From positions 1 to 12,536 of the forward strand of contig CAZGPZ010000028.1 in NCBI GenBank assembly GCA_964527385.1: 12,536 nucleotides of DNA. Direction: 5' to 3'. Every line of letters begins with the position of its first letter. Positions within the stretch are counted from its first letter, which is position 1. The translations under genes were made by a program, and so were the position numbers. Source of the stretch: JANWHZ01 sp964527385. GTDB lineage: Bacteria > Patescibacteriota > Saccharimonadia > Saccharimonadales > UBA4665. The notes beneath the pieces were generated by a model. That model worked only from the letters and a program-made list of their open reading frames with translations. It was not told the origin of the DNA and did no database searches. Shown here one piece after another: positions 1-5,602 of this stretch.

Positions 1-47
1 TGCCCACTACCGCAAATTATGCCGTGCGAAACAGATAAGCGCAAGCC

Positions 48-668
48 TTATGCATCACCGTCGATTGCAGCTATAGGACCGACGTCTTCCAGGTAATGGC
101 TTGGGCAAAGTGCTGTATAGGTAATTTCCCGTTCGCCATCGATCGCCACCTGGCTGCCTTCCGCGACGAACTTGCCGTTGACCATGCGCGCGTTGAACTG
201 TGCTCGGTGTTCGCAGCCGCCGCCATGACCACACATGGTAATGGATTCACGCAGCTCGTGCGCGACTTCCATGAGCCGCCGGCTGCCGGGGAACGAATGC
301 GTCTGGAAGTCGGTTCGGAGTCCCCACGCCATCACCGGGATCGCGTGCAAGACCGCCAGCCCAAGCAGCTGGTCCACCTGCCCCGGCTCCAAAAACTGCG
401 CCTCATCGACAAGCACAGCATTAATGCGCCCGACCTCATCCCGCCTGCGCAGCACTTCGGCGCCGATGTCCATGCCAGGCGTGACCAGGAAATCAGCCGG
501 CCGGCAAAGGCCGACACGCGAGACAAGATTGCGGTCGCCTTTCGTGTCCACGGCTGGTTTTGTAACGAGCACTACCCCGCCATGTTCCTCGAAATTGTAA
601 GCGGTCGCTAACAATTTAGTAGTTTTCTGCGCGCCCATCGGGCCATGCTCAAAGTAGAGTTTTGCCAT
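48..668 (-). CDS. tdk: Thymidine kinase, TK1 type (type II)
   Basis: This cytoplasmic enzyme phosphorylates thymidine to dTMP with ATP and so feeds dTTP salvage, which would suit an organism with poor nucleotide synthesis. The 206-residue length is normal for the bacterial TK1 family. Visible landmarks are a P-loop at residues 9-16, a Walker B segment ending in D88-E89 (VLVDEAQF), GLRTDF at 116-121, the FPGS of the lasso region at 126-129, and a zinc-site set C146, C152, C188 and H191. Two details are odd. The P-loop reads GPMGAQKT, with Q14 where the family normally has the Gly before Lys15. The first zinc pair is spaced C-x5-C instead of the usual C-x2-C. The ATG at 668 is supported by GAAGGGG (673-679) four bases upstream. 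The family call is safe; activity with the altered P-loop is inferred. Confidence 0.93.
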   Translation of the reverse strand: MAKLYFEHGPMGAQKTTKLLATAYNFEEHGGVVLVTKPAVDTKGDRNLVSRVGLCRPADFLVTPGMDIGAEVLRRRDEVGRINAVLVDEAQFLEPGQVDQLLGLAVLHAIPVMAWGLRTDFQTHSFPGSRRLMEVAHELRESITMCGHGGGCEHRAQFNARMVNGKFVAEGSQVAIDGEREITYTALCPSHYLEDVGPIAAIDGDA

Positions 669-722
669 CTCGCCCCTTCAATTGGGTACTACTATAACAA
701 CTCAACAATGTATAACAAAAGG
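669..722 (-). promoter_or_regulatory. tdk promoter region with leader and Shine-Dalgarno
   Basis: Reading leftwards there are two extended -10 candidates. One is TTTTGTTATACA (709-720). The other is TGTTATAGT (691-699), whose hexamer has a TTGTTA 16 bases upstream. Either one gives a leader of about 15 to 35 nt that ends with GAAGGGG, a plausible ribosome binding site. tdk is therefore leadered, unlike most genes here. Confidence 0.5.
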
Positions 723-778
723 GCAAGCCGCGAAAAAGACTATTTTTCCGGATAAATATTCGGAAAGCAGTTGCGTGC

Positions 779-1633
779 TTACAACCGCGGCTGGTAGTAC
801 GAGTCAAAATCTGCCTGGAGGCCAGCCAGCAGCGGCGTGAACGTAAAGCCCAAATCTTTCAATTTCTGGTTGGAGCACACGAAATTTTCGTTCGCGAACG
901 GGAACTCGTCTTCTTTGTACCCAACACTGTCGGCAGTTGCATTAAAAGCAACTTTGGGCTCGGCACCCAAAAGCTTCGCTTCTGCCTCAACAAGCCCAAG
1001 AAGCGTAATGCTCTCATCGCATGCGCAGTTGAATGCGCCTTCGATTTGCTTCTCAGCCAACATAACCAAGATATCCGCGACGTCTTGTACAAATACAAAA
1101 CTAGAAATTGCCTGCCCGTTGCCGGGCAACATAATCGTTTCACCGGCATGAAGTTTGCGGTAAATAAAGCTTTCGCGGTCCAAATAATTTGCCGCTCCAA
1201 GGATATAAACAGGGCGGATCGACGCGTACTTCTTGCCACTGCCGGCAAGCACATGCTCGCATTCGACCTTGCCTTTGTTGTAGTCGCCCCACACCGGCCA
1301 CTCGCCAAGCGGTGATTCTTCCGTCAATGGGAAAACTTGCGATTTTTCGTAGGCGGCAGCCGTCCCGAAATGGATGAAGAAATCGTACGACAACTGCTCG
1401 AGGGCCGTTTTCGTTTGCGCGCCGTTATACGCGCACATGTCTATAACGACGTCGAAGTGCTGCTTCAAGCCGAACCCATCATTGCGGTCGCCTTTCACAA
1501 ACACGACGCCGCTTGGATATTCCGTCGTATGTTGCCCACGATTAAAAACGGTGACCGTATGACCATTAGCCACTAATTTGTTGAGAAGGACTGGCCCGAC
1601 AAAACGCGCGCCTCCAATGACAAGTATTTCCAT
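779..1633 (-). CDS. NAD(P)-dependent epimerase/dehydratase family protein (extended/atypical SDR)
   Basis: A 284-residue Rossmann-fold protein. The nucleotide-binding motif at the N-terminus is GGARFVGPVLL (residues 7-17), followed by an acceptor strand ending in VFNRG (29-33). The catalytic pair is present as Y118-x3-K122, in DYNKGK. The Thr/Ala-rich strand at 91-95 sits where SDRs place the catalytic Ser/Thr. RPVYILG (140-146) matches the conserved RP strand after the active site. The GGxRFVG variant with NRG resembles the family of nucleoside-diphosphate-sugar epimerase relatives that includes chloroplast RNA-binding-like proteins; the substrate cannot be read from sequence. It has its own promoter immediately before the ATG, so it is probably monocistronic and cytoplasmic. 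The family is confident, the exact reaction unknown. Confidence 0.85.
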   Translation of the reverse strand: MEILVIGGARFVGPVLLNKLVANGHTVTVFNRGQHTTEYPSGVVFVKGDRNDGFGLKQHFDVVIDMCAYNGAQTKTALEQLSYDFFIHFGTAAAYEKSQVFPLTEESPLGEWPVWGDYNKGKVECEHVLAGSGKKYASIRPVYILGAANYLDRESFIYRKLHAGETIMLPGNGQAISSFVFVQDVADILVMLAEKQIEGAFNCACDESITLLGLVEAEAKLLGAEPKVAFNATADSVGYKEDEFPFANENFVCSNQKLKDLGFTFTPLLAGLQADFDSYYQPRL

Positions 1634-1639
1634 GCCAAA

Positions 1640-1651
1640 AGTATAACAAAA
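1640..1651 (-). promoter_or_regulatory. Extended -10 promoter, leaderless start of the epimerase gene
   Basis: The minus strand reads TTTTGTTATACT. It contains a TGN extension and a 5/6-match -10 hexamer whose last base lies exactly 6 nt before the ATG. The expected transcription start is therefore the A of the start codon. There is no room for a Shine-Dalgarno sequence. Confidence 0.6.
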
Positions 1652-1680
1652 GATAGCAGCTTCAACCTAGACCTAAGTGT

Positions 1681-2547
1681 TTAGCGCATGTTCAGGACGA
1701 TCAGGCCGACAGCGCCGACGAATGCTGCGCTGATCTTCAACATCAGCCAGCCACGTTCGTGCAATACATAGTAAGCCGCCAGGACCACGGTCACCGCCAG
1801 GAAACTTCGCGTCGCCGCAACAACCGGCGCGCTTCCGCTCAGCGCCAGCGCAGCCACGAAGCAAAGCCCCTGGAATGTTCCAGCAAGCCCGTAGAGCACA
1901 ATATACTTGGCGATAATAGGTTGCTTCAACAGGTATAAGTGTTTTCGTTCCGGAAACGCCAAGACTGTCATCCAAAGCGTCTGCCAGCCCCATCCGAAGA
2001 CCAGGTATGCCCCGAAATTGACTCGTGTCAGCATGTACCGCTCATATGTAACCGCCATGCCGAGCAGCACGATGCTGCAGAAGGCAATGATGATGCCGCT
2101 GGTTTTGGATTTTCGTCGCCCGAACAGGCCCGGCCAACTTGCCAGGCATGCCGAAAAGATAATTAGCACGGCGCCAACTCCTTGAAGGCTGCTTAAATGC
2201 TCTTGCAACAGCGCCCCCGCCAGGACAATAGTGATCACCGGCGCAACATTGGAAATGATCGTGAACAGTCCGGCGTCGATATCCTGGCTTGCCCTATAAG
2301 ACAGTATGCTGATAAGCGGGAATACCAGCTCTCCTGCCATGAGCAGCAAGAAATTATGCCAACCGATCATCAGGTTCGGGCGCATGATCAGCGCCACCAC
2401 CAGCCCCGCCGGGTACAGCACGCCAAGATAGAAGAACCAGTTTACGAACCGGTTGTGCTCTGGGACAAGCACTGCGAGTTTGCGCCGAAGCAAATACAGC
2501 GTGGTACCAAAGACCAGGAAGAGGCCGAGCAGCGCGTGCCATATCAT
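1681..2547 (-). CDS. EamA/DMT-superfamily transporter
   Basis: An integral inner-membrane protein of about 288 residues with some ten hydrophobic segments arranged as two EamA-like halves. The first half contains a segment resembling the EamA signature, in which short helices are followed by an EHL motif (LLQEHLSS); the second half ends in an equivalent HERGW. DMT permeases move small metabolites such as amino acids, their analogues or sugars, and the substrate is not visible. The reading frame is open up to a GTG at 2586. A good -10 box (TATACT at 2559-2564) lies inside that extension, and an AGGG (2554-2557) sits just before the ATG at 2547, so 2547 is preferred. This is the first of three EamA-type genes in the window; all are separate transcription units. 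Confidence 0.85.
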   Translation of the reverse strand: MIWHALLGLFLVFGTTLYLLRRKLAVLVPEHNRFVNWFFYLGVLYPAGLVVALIMRPNLMIGWHNFLLLMAGELVFPLISILSYRASQDIDAGLFTIISNVAPVITIVLAGALLQEHLSSLQGVGAVLIIFSACLASWPGLFGRRKSKTSGIIIAFCSIVLLGMAVTYERYMLTRVNFGAYLVFGWGWQTLWMTVLAFPERKHLYLLKQPIIAKYIVLYGLAGTFQGLCFVAALALSGSAPVVAATRSFLAVTVVLAAYYVLHERGWLMLKISAAFVGAVGLIVLNMR

Positions 2548-2558
2548 AGAATCCCTAA

Positions 2559-2567
2559 AGTATACCA
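2559..2567 (-). promoter_or_regulatory. Extended -10 promoter of the first EamA gene
   Basis: The minus strand reads TGGTATACT. The hexamer ends 11 nt before the ATG at 2547, and TTAGGG lies between them. This predicts a very short leader of about 5 nt. The repeat cluster begins about 25 bp further upstream. Confidence 0.5.
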
Positions 2568-2590
2568 AACCCAAAAGCATAACCACCTGC

Positions 2591-2618
2591 CTGGACCTCG
2601 GTCAAGCCCTGGGATGAC
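2591..2618 (+). repeat. REP-like hairpin repeat, copy A (degenerate)
   Basis: Begins CTGGA, has a TCAAG centre and ends GGGATGAC. It matches copy C at 2693-2720 except for a few substitutions and two single-base indels. The flanks of the hairpin are eroded. Confidence 0.6.
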
Positions 2619-2629
2619 GAGCATCTTGC

Positions 2630-2656
2630 GTCATTCCCGCGTAAGCGGGAATCCAG
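2630..2656 (-). repeat. REP-like hairpin repeat, copy B (inverted, perfect 8-bp stem)
   Basis: On the plus strand ATTCCCGC (2633-2640), a GTAA loop and GCGGGAAT (2645-2652) form a perfect 8-bp stem. Read on the minus strand the element starts CTGGATTCCCGC and ends GGGAATGAC. It therefore has the same CTGGA...ATGAC ends as copies A and C, in the opposite orientation. Confidence 0.75.
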
Positions 2657-2692
2657 TTAAACAATAAACGACCTTGGCGCTGCTGCATCGCA

Positions 2693-2720
2693 CTGGATCA
2701 CCGATCAAGTCGGAGATGAC
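2693..2720 (+). repeat. REP-like hairpin repeat, copy C
   Basis: Starts CTGGATCACCGA, has a TCAAG centre and ends TCGGAGATGAC. The arms pair over 8 bp with one mismatch. It closely resembles the CTGGAT...GGGGATGAC intergenic repeats that are widespread in bacterial genomes. With copies A and B it forms a head-to-head, tail-to-tail array (A forward, B inverted, C forward). Confidence 0.7.
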
Positions 2721-2732
2721 AGGCTCCTAGTA

Positions 2733-2754
2733 CCGGATACCGGACCGTGTCCGG
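2733..2754. repeat. Short hairpin next to the REP cluster
   Basis: CCGGATAC and GTGTCCGG can pair over 8 bp with one G-T wobble around the loop CGGACC, about 30 bases beyond the stop codon of the dehydrogenase. No T-tract follows on either strand, so it is not a classical terminator. It may add to 3'-end protection or simply belong to the repeat cluster. Confidence 0.4.
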
Positions 2755-2783
2755 ATAGACATGCAAAGATGACCCTAGATCGG

Positions 2784-3632
2784 TTACAGCTTGTTGATCT
2801 TGGTCCAGTCTTCTTGGTCGAATCCCTGCTCTATCGCCGCACTGTACTGCTTCCGCACATCATCGAGCAACGGATGAACCACGCCTTCTGCCATGCCTGC
2901 CGCGTAACCCAAATCTTTGGCAATCCATTCTACGGAAAAGTTGATTGGCTCAGGCGCCACTTGGTAATCCCGCCACGCCAGGTTCGTGATAACCCCGCCT
3001 GGCCGTTCAGCAAGCGCATCGCCGACAAGCTTTTCGTCCAGACCGGCTTTGCGCGCCATGCGCAGTGCTTCGCCCAGCCCGGCTATGTGAATCGCCTGGA
3101 GTGTGTTGAGGATCAGCTTGTACTTGGTGCCCGCTCCAACCGCGCCGAAATACCTGGCACCAGAGGCGATCGCTTTCAGGTCCGGCTTTATCTGTTCAAG
3201 TTTATCGCTGTCGCCGCCCACGAGCAGTGTCAGGCTGCCTGTCTCCGCGCCGATGCGCCCGCCCGTCATTGGCATATCAATGAATGTCACGTTCGGGACG
3301 CTTGCCTTTTCGGCTAGCTCGTCGACCCAAGCAGCAGAAAGCGTCGCGCATGTAATGAGAAATTTTGGAGAGCTGAACGGCCGGGACAAAATGCCGTCTG
3401 CGCCAAGCCAAACCGCCCGCGAAGATTCATCATTTGCCGTTACTTCGAAGACAACATCCGCGGCTTCTGCGGCTTCAGCCGGGCTGCCGGCAAGAATTGC
3501 GCCTTTCGCGACAAGATCATCTGCCTTGCGCGGGTTGCGATTCCAAACAACAACACTGTATCCTTTTTTCTGGAAATTATCGGCAATGCCATGCCCCATG
3601 ATCCCCAGCCCAATAACTGCGATTTTATTCAT
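2784..3632 (-). CDS. NAD(P)-dependent beta-hydroxyacid dehydrogenase (3-hydroxyisobutyrate dehydrogenase family)
   Basis: A 282-residue cytoplasmic oxidoreductase. The N-terminal Rossmann motif GLGIMGHGIADNF spans residues 8-20, and the second strand ends VVWNRNPRK (28-36). An Arg after the acceptor Asn is often associated with NADPH preference. The substrate-binding element is D119-M-P-M-T-G-G125. The catalytic motif reads GAGTKYKLILN at 166-176, giving the family Lys (K172) and Asn (N176). The C-terminal all-helical domain is complete. Family members reduce or oxidise short hydroxyacids such as 3-hydroxyisobutyrate, tartronate semialdehyde or succinic semialdehyde; which one applies cannot be decided here. 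Its promoter abuts the ATG and no neighbour is co-transcribed in an obvious operon. The REP-like cluster lies downstream. Confidence 0.9.
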   Translation of the reverse strand: MNKIAVIGLGIMGHGIADNFQKKGYSVVVWNRNPRKADDLVAKGAILAGSPAEAAEAADVVFEVTANDESSRAVWLGADGILSRPFSSPKFLITCATLSAAWVDELAEKASVPNVTFIDMPMTGGRIGAETGSLTLLVGGDSDKLEQIKPDLKAIASGARYFGAVGAGTKYKLILNTLQAIHIAGLGEALRMARKAGLDEKLVGDALAERPGGVITNLAWRDYQVAPEPINFSVEWIAKDLGYAAGMAEGVVHPLLDDVRKQYSAAIEQGFDQEDWTKINKL

Positions 3633-3638
3633 GACCTA

Positions 3639-3647
3639 ATCATAGCA
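3639..3647 (-). promoter_or_regulatory. Extended -10 promoter, leaderless start of the dehydrogenase gene
   Basis: The minus strand reads TGCTATGAT, ending exactly 6 nt before the ATG. The six bases TAGGTC leave no usable ribosome binding site. Confidence 0.6.
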
Positions 3648-3697
3648 GAACAGCCGCGGTTAGTGTCCGCACCGATGCATTATGAATGAAAGGATAA

Positions 3698-4192
3698 TTA
3701 TTCGGATGGGGATGGCTGTTCGGTGGAGACAACTGGCTCTGGGATTGGCGGCCAGAATTGCTCGAATACCCCGGTTCTTCCCTGCTTGAGCCGGGCAACG
3801 TCATGGTCGACATAACTATATGTCTTATACGGAAGGGCAACTACCATCGCGTGTTCTGACATCCCCGAGCGGTCAGCAGCATTGTAGAATACTGCATCGG
3901 GAATGTTATCTACGCCCATAGCGCTTGGCCGGCCTTTGCGAGTGAAGTACGCGAGTGCCAAAGCAAAACCGCCGACATGTTCCTGCACCTCAGCCAAATT
4001 GCTTCGCGCCCCTTCTAATAGGGGGCCATCTTCGCCATAAACCTTGGTGTAATAATCAACCCAGAACTGTGCCCTTTCAAGTGCAATATGCCCCCACTTT
4101 CGCGCCTGCGCCTGGATTGCATTTTTTGCATCCTCGACTGCACCTAGCTTTTCCACGCCACCGTTGAATTTCTTTTGCCAAAAATATGCCAT
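3698..4192 (-). CDS. Hypothetical soluble protein, 164 residues
   Basis: Not recognised as a named family. From the ATG at 4192 the protein has an N-terminal helical, charged region (about residues 10-70, rich in Ala, Lys, Gln and Glu). A mixed segment follows (70-130) with FALALAYF and MVVALPY hydrophobic strands. The C-terminus is Pro-rich and acidic (PPIPEPVV to the final SPSE). There is no signal peptide and no convincing membrane helix, so it is probably cytoplasmic. The frame is open to a TTG at 4228, but that codon overlaps the -35 box, so the ATG at 4192 is preferred. The codon usage looks like that of its neighbours. Function unknown. Confidence 0.7.
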   Translation of the reverse strand: MAYFWQKKFNGGVEKLGAVEDAKNAIQAQARKWGHIALERAQFWVDYYTKVYGEDGPLLEGARSNLAEVQEHVGGFALALAYFTRKGRPSAMGVDNIPDAVFYNAADRSGMSEHAMVVALPYKTYSYVDHDVARLKQGRTGVFEQFWPPIPEPVVSTEQPSPSE

Positions 4193-4199
4193 GTCTTTT

Positions 4200-4228
4200 A
4201 TACAATAGTAACTTCTACTACCTGTCAA
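4200..4228 (-). promoter_or_regulatory. Promoter with consensus -35 for the 164-residue protein
   Basis: The minus strand has a perfect TTGACA (4223-4228), a 17-bp spacer and TTGTAT (4200-4205), ending 7 nt before the ATG. An overlapping TATAAA (4197-4202) lies 4 nt before it. With the 17-bp spacing the RNA would start on or one base from the ATG. Confidence 0.55.
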
Positions 4229-4297
4229 TATTTTTATAACGAGGCGCTAGAAACCAAAGAGCGAAGGAGAGTGAGCCCATTTAGGCGCTATCGTGCA

Positions 4298-4720
4298 CTA
4301 TTCGGTCACGACCACTGTGCCGAGCATGCTTTGGTGGATGGAGCAATAGTATTGGTACGTGCCTGGCGTGCTGAATGTGAACGAGTACGTTTCGCCCGGG
4401 TTGACGTCGCTGCTGGCTGGACCAGTTTTGCCGTCAGTCTCAGTCACCGTATGCGCCACGCTATCATTGTTTGTCCATGTCACCTTCGTCCCGGCTTTCA
4501 CGGTAATGTTGGCCGGGCTGAATGCGAAGTTTTGGATGGTCACGGCGTTGGTTGCAGCAGGAGTTTGGCTCGAGCTGTTCGAGCTTGAATTGTTCGAATT
4601 GTCCATGTTCATGGAGTTAGTGCTACTCGGCGCGCTTTTGTGTGACAGCCCATACCAAACCGCCGCGCCAATTGCTACGGCAACTATCACGACGATTGCA
4701 TACATGTACGTCTTTTTCAT
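4298..4720 (-). CDS. Membrane-anchored cupredoxin (blue copper protein)
   Basis: A 140-residue extracytoplasmic protein. It has a positively charged start and a hydrophobic anchor or signal segment (about residues 6-24) without an obvious lipobox or clear cleavage site. A Ser/Asn-rich flexible linker follows (29-56), and then a plastocyanin-like beta sandwich (58-140). The type-1 copper ligands are visible: H90 in VAHTVT, and C126, H129 and M132 in YYCSIHQSM. It probably carries electrons or binds copper at the cell surface. The ATG at 4720 is chosen because CGGAGG (4725-4730) lies four bases upstream; an in-frame TTG at 4735 is less likely. It is divergent from the DoxX-like gene with 57 bp between the starts. 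Confidence 0.92.
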   Translation of the reverse strand: MKKTYMYAIVVIVAVAIGAAVWYGLSHKSAPSSTNSMNMDNSNNSSSNSSSQTPAATNAVTIQNFAFSPANITVKAGTKVTWTNNDSVAHTVTETDGKTGPASSDVNPGETYSFTFSTPGTYQYYCSIHQSMLGTVVVTE

Positions 4721-4724
4721 GGAG

Positions 4725-4730
4725 CCTCCG
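4725..4730 (-). promoter_or_regulatory. Shine-Dalgarno of the cupredoxin gene
   Basis: The minus strand reads CGGAGG, four bases before the ATG at 4720. It decides the start in favour of 4720 over the TTG at 4735. The promoter must lie in the shared divergent region 4731-4777, where TAATTACT is a possible -10. Confidence 0.6.
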
Positions 4731-4777
4731 ATCAAAGTAATTATTCCCCAGGACCTGCTCTAAGCATAAATGGTATT

Positions 4778-5143
4778 ATGAAAAATGTGAATAGCAGGCT
4801 CAAGCCCAAGAATATACCAGCCCTGTTGCTAAGCGTGGGGTTGGCATTTGTGTTCCTGTACGCGGCGATCGCGTCAACCCTGCAACCGCTGGAGTGGAGC
4901 GGTTTTCTGCCTGGTTTTGTACTCCAAGTTGTAGATGCAGGCTTCGCGCTGCATGCAATGGCGGCAACCGAAGTTGCATTAGCGTTGTGGCTGTTGAGTG
5001 GCAAGTACCGGAAATACGCGGCAGCTCTTGCGTGCGCCATGCTGGCAGGAATTATCGTTTCAAGTCCTAACCAGCTTATCGTCACCTTCCGGGATGTAGG
5101 GTTATTGTTCGCGGCTGCCGCATTATTTTTTATCGGCGACTAG
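4778..5143 (+). CDS. Small DoxX-like four-helix membrane protein
   Basis: A 121-residue integral membrane protein with a basic N-terminus (KNVNSRLKPK) and four hydrophobic segments at about residues 13-33, 48-75, 80-97 and 103-119. Length, helix number and the SGKYRKYAA loop between helices resemble the DoxX/DoxD-like and MauE-like families, which sit beside respiratory or redox proteins. No catalytic motif can be pointed to. Placement next to a cupredoxin, with divergent promoters, fits a shared redox theme, but that is inference. The start at 4778 has no Shine-Dalgarno sequence; CATAAA (4765-4770) lies 7 nt before the ATG and may be a weak leaderless -10. Confidence 0.7.
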   Translation: MKNVNSRLKPKNIPALLLSVGLAFVFLYAAIASTLQPLEWSGFLPGFVLQVVDAGFALHAMAATEVALALWLLSGKYRKYAAALACAMLAGIIVSSPNQLIVTFRDVGLLFAAAALFFIGD

Positions 5144-5156
5144 CGACCTTGGTCAG

Positions 5157-5185
5157 TTGTAAACTTGACATCTTTCTAGTATAAT
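5157..5185 (+). promoter_or_regulatory. Strong promoter of the 62-residue membrane protein
   Basis: TTGTAA (5157-5162), a 17-bp spacer and a perfect TATAAT (5180-5185). The expected RNA start is about 5191-5193. A TTGACA at 5165 is also present, but only 9 bp from the -10, so it is not the functional -35 for this hexamer. Confidence 0.75.
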
Positions 5186-5190
5186 TGCCA

Positions 5191-5347
5191 GCAATGTGAT
5201 CGTCCCATTGCAACCATGCGCTGCTCATTCGGCGAACGACATGGACGGACACTATGATCACCAACGATGAATGGGTAGGCCTGCGCCGCTCATGGGCGTC
5301 GTCGAACCCGGCGGCGACAGGCTCTTATCAATTAACAAAGAGGCTGT
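5191..5347 (+). promoter_or_regulatory. Folded 5' leader RNA (about 155 nt), candidate cis-regulatory element
   Basis: Between the promoter and the start codon lie three hairpins that can be drawn by hand. H1 pairs GCAATG (5191-5196) with CATTGC (5206-5211), right at the predicted RNA 5' end. H2 pairs CCATG and CGCTG (5214-5223) with CGGCG (5230-5234) and CATGG (5240-5244), with one internal bulge. H3 pairs GCCTG (5279-5283) and CGCCGC (5284-5289) with GCGGCG (5311-5316) and CAGGC (5318-5322), an 11-bp GC-rich stem with a single bulged A. An AU-rich single-stranded stretch follows and then AAAGAGG (5337-5343), four bases before the ATG. It is not a riboswitch class I recognise. Confidence 0.55.
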
Positions 5348-5536
5348 ATGCAACACCAAGGCAAAACTCCTGAGGACTACCAAAAGGAATACGGCTGGAA
5401 CTACGAGGCCAGTATGAAAAACTGGCGGGCGTGGGGTTCGTGGTTCAGCTGGGGCAGCCCGGTCGGCCTAGGCCTGTTCTTCATGTCCTTAGCGGCAACG
5501 CTCTGGATCCTGAGCCAGGCCTTCGGCTGGAAGTAA
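5348..5536 (+). CDS. Trp-rich single-pass membrane protein, 62 residues
   Basis: Not recognised as a named family. The N-terminal half is hydrophilic (residues 1-25). It is followed by an aromatic stretch with W26, W29, W32 and W35 every three residues, and then one hydrophobic helix (about 39-59) ending in GWK. Seven of 62 residues are Trp, far above normal. The protein probably sits in the inner membrane with the Trp face at the lipid interface. It is a complete small transcription unit with a near-consensus promoter, long leader, ribosome binding site AAAGAGG and a strong terminator 16 bases after the stop. The unit is clearly real and probably well expressed, although the function is unknown. 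Confidence 0.85.
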   Translation: MQHQGKTPEDYQKEYGWNYEASMKNWRAWGSWFSWGSPVGLGLFFMSLAATLWILSQAFGWK

Positions 5537-5551
5537 CTTCTTCCCGCCGGC

Positions 5552-5590
5552 AAACAGCACCGCCAATATCGGCGGTGCTGTTTTAATTCT
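5552..5590 (+). terminator. Rho-independent terminator
   Basis: A perfect 13-bp stem, AAACAGCACCGCC (5552-5564) and GGCGGTGCTGTTT (5571-5583), around the loop AATATC, followed by TTAATT on the plus strand. It ends the 62-residue gene. It also lies 12 bases past the stop of the convergent reductase and may help end that transcript. Confidence 0.92.
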
Positions 5591-5602
5591 GCGGAGCGTT
5601 CG

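Noticed and set aside
33..53. Weak hairpin ATAAG/CTTAT around the tdk stop as a terminator
   Set aside because: Only a 5-bp stem, overlapping the stop codon and without a T-tract on the minus strand.
725..765. GAAAAA/TTTTTC and CCGGAT/ATTCGG short dyads downstream of the epimerase gene as terminator
   Set aside because: The first has an A/T-only stem with one G-C pair. The second pairs only with a wobble on the plus strand and mismatches on the minus strand that would need it.
2197..2667. Plus-strand open frame (156 codons) running into the REP-like repeats
   Set aside because: It is antisense to the EamA gene and its tail translates the repeats. Gln/His/Arg-rich composition is typical of a shadow frame.
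4242..4290. Direct repeat AGGCGCTA at 4242-4249 and 4283-4290
   Set aside because: Eight bases repeated once between two genes is easily chance, and it sits far from any promoter box.
5165..5185. TTGACA followed by TATAAT
   Set aside because: The spacing is only 9 bp, too short for a sigma70-type promoter. The TTGTAA at 5157 with a 17-bp spacer fits better.
5254..5373. 39-codon open frame in the leader that overlaps the start of the 62-residue gene in another frame
   Set aside because: No Shine-Dalgarno sequence precedes it and it runs through the H3 stem. It could regulate by coupling, but nothing beyond its existence supports that.
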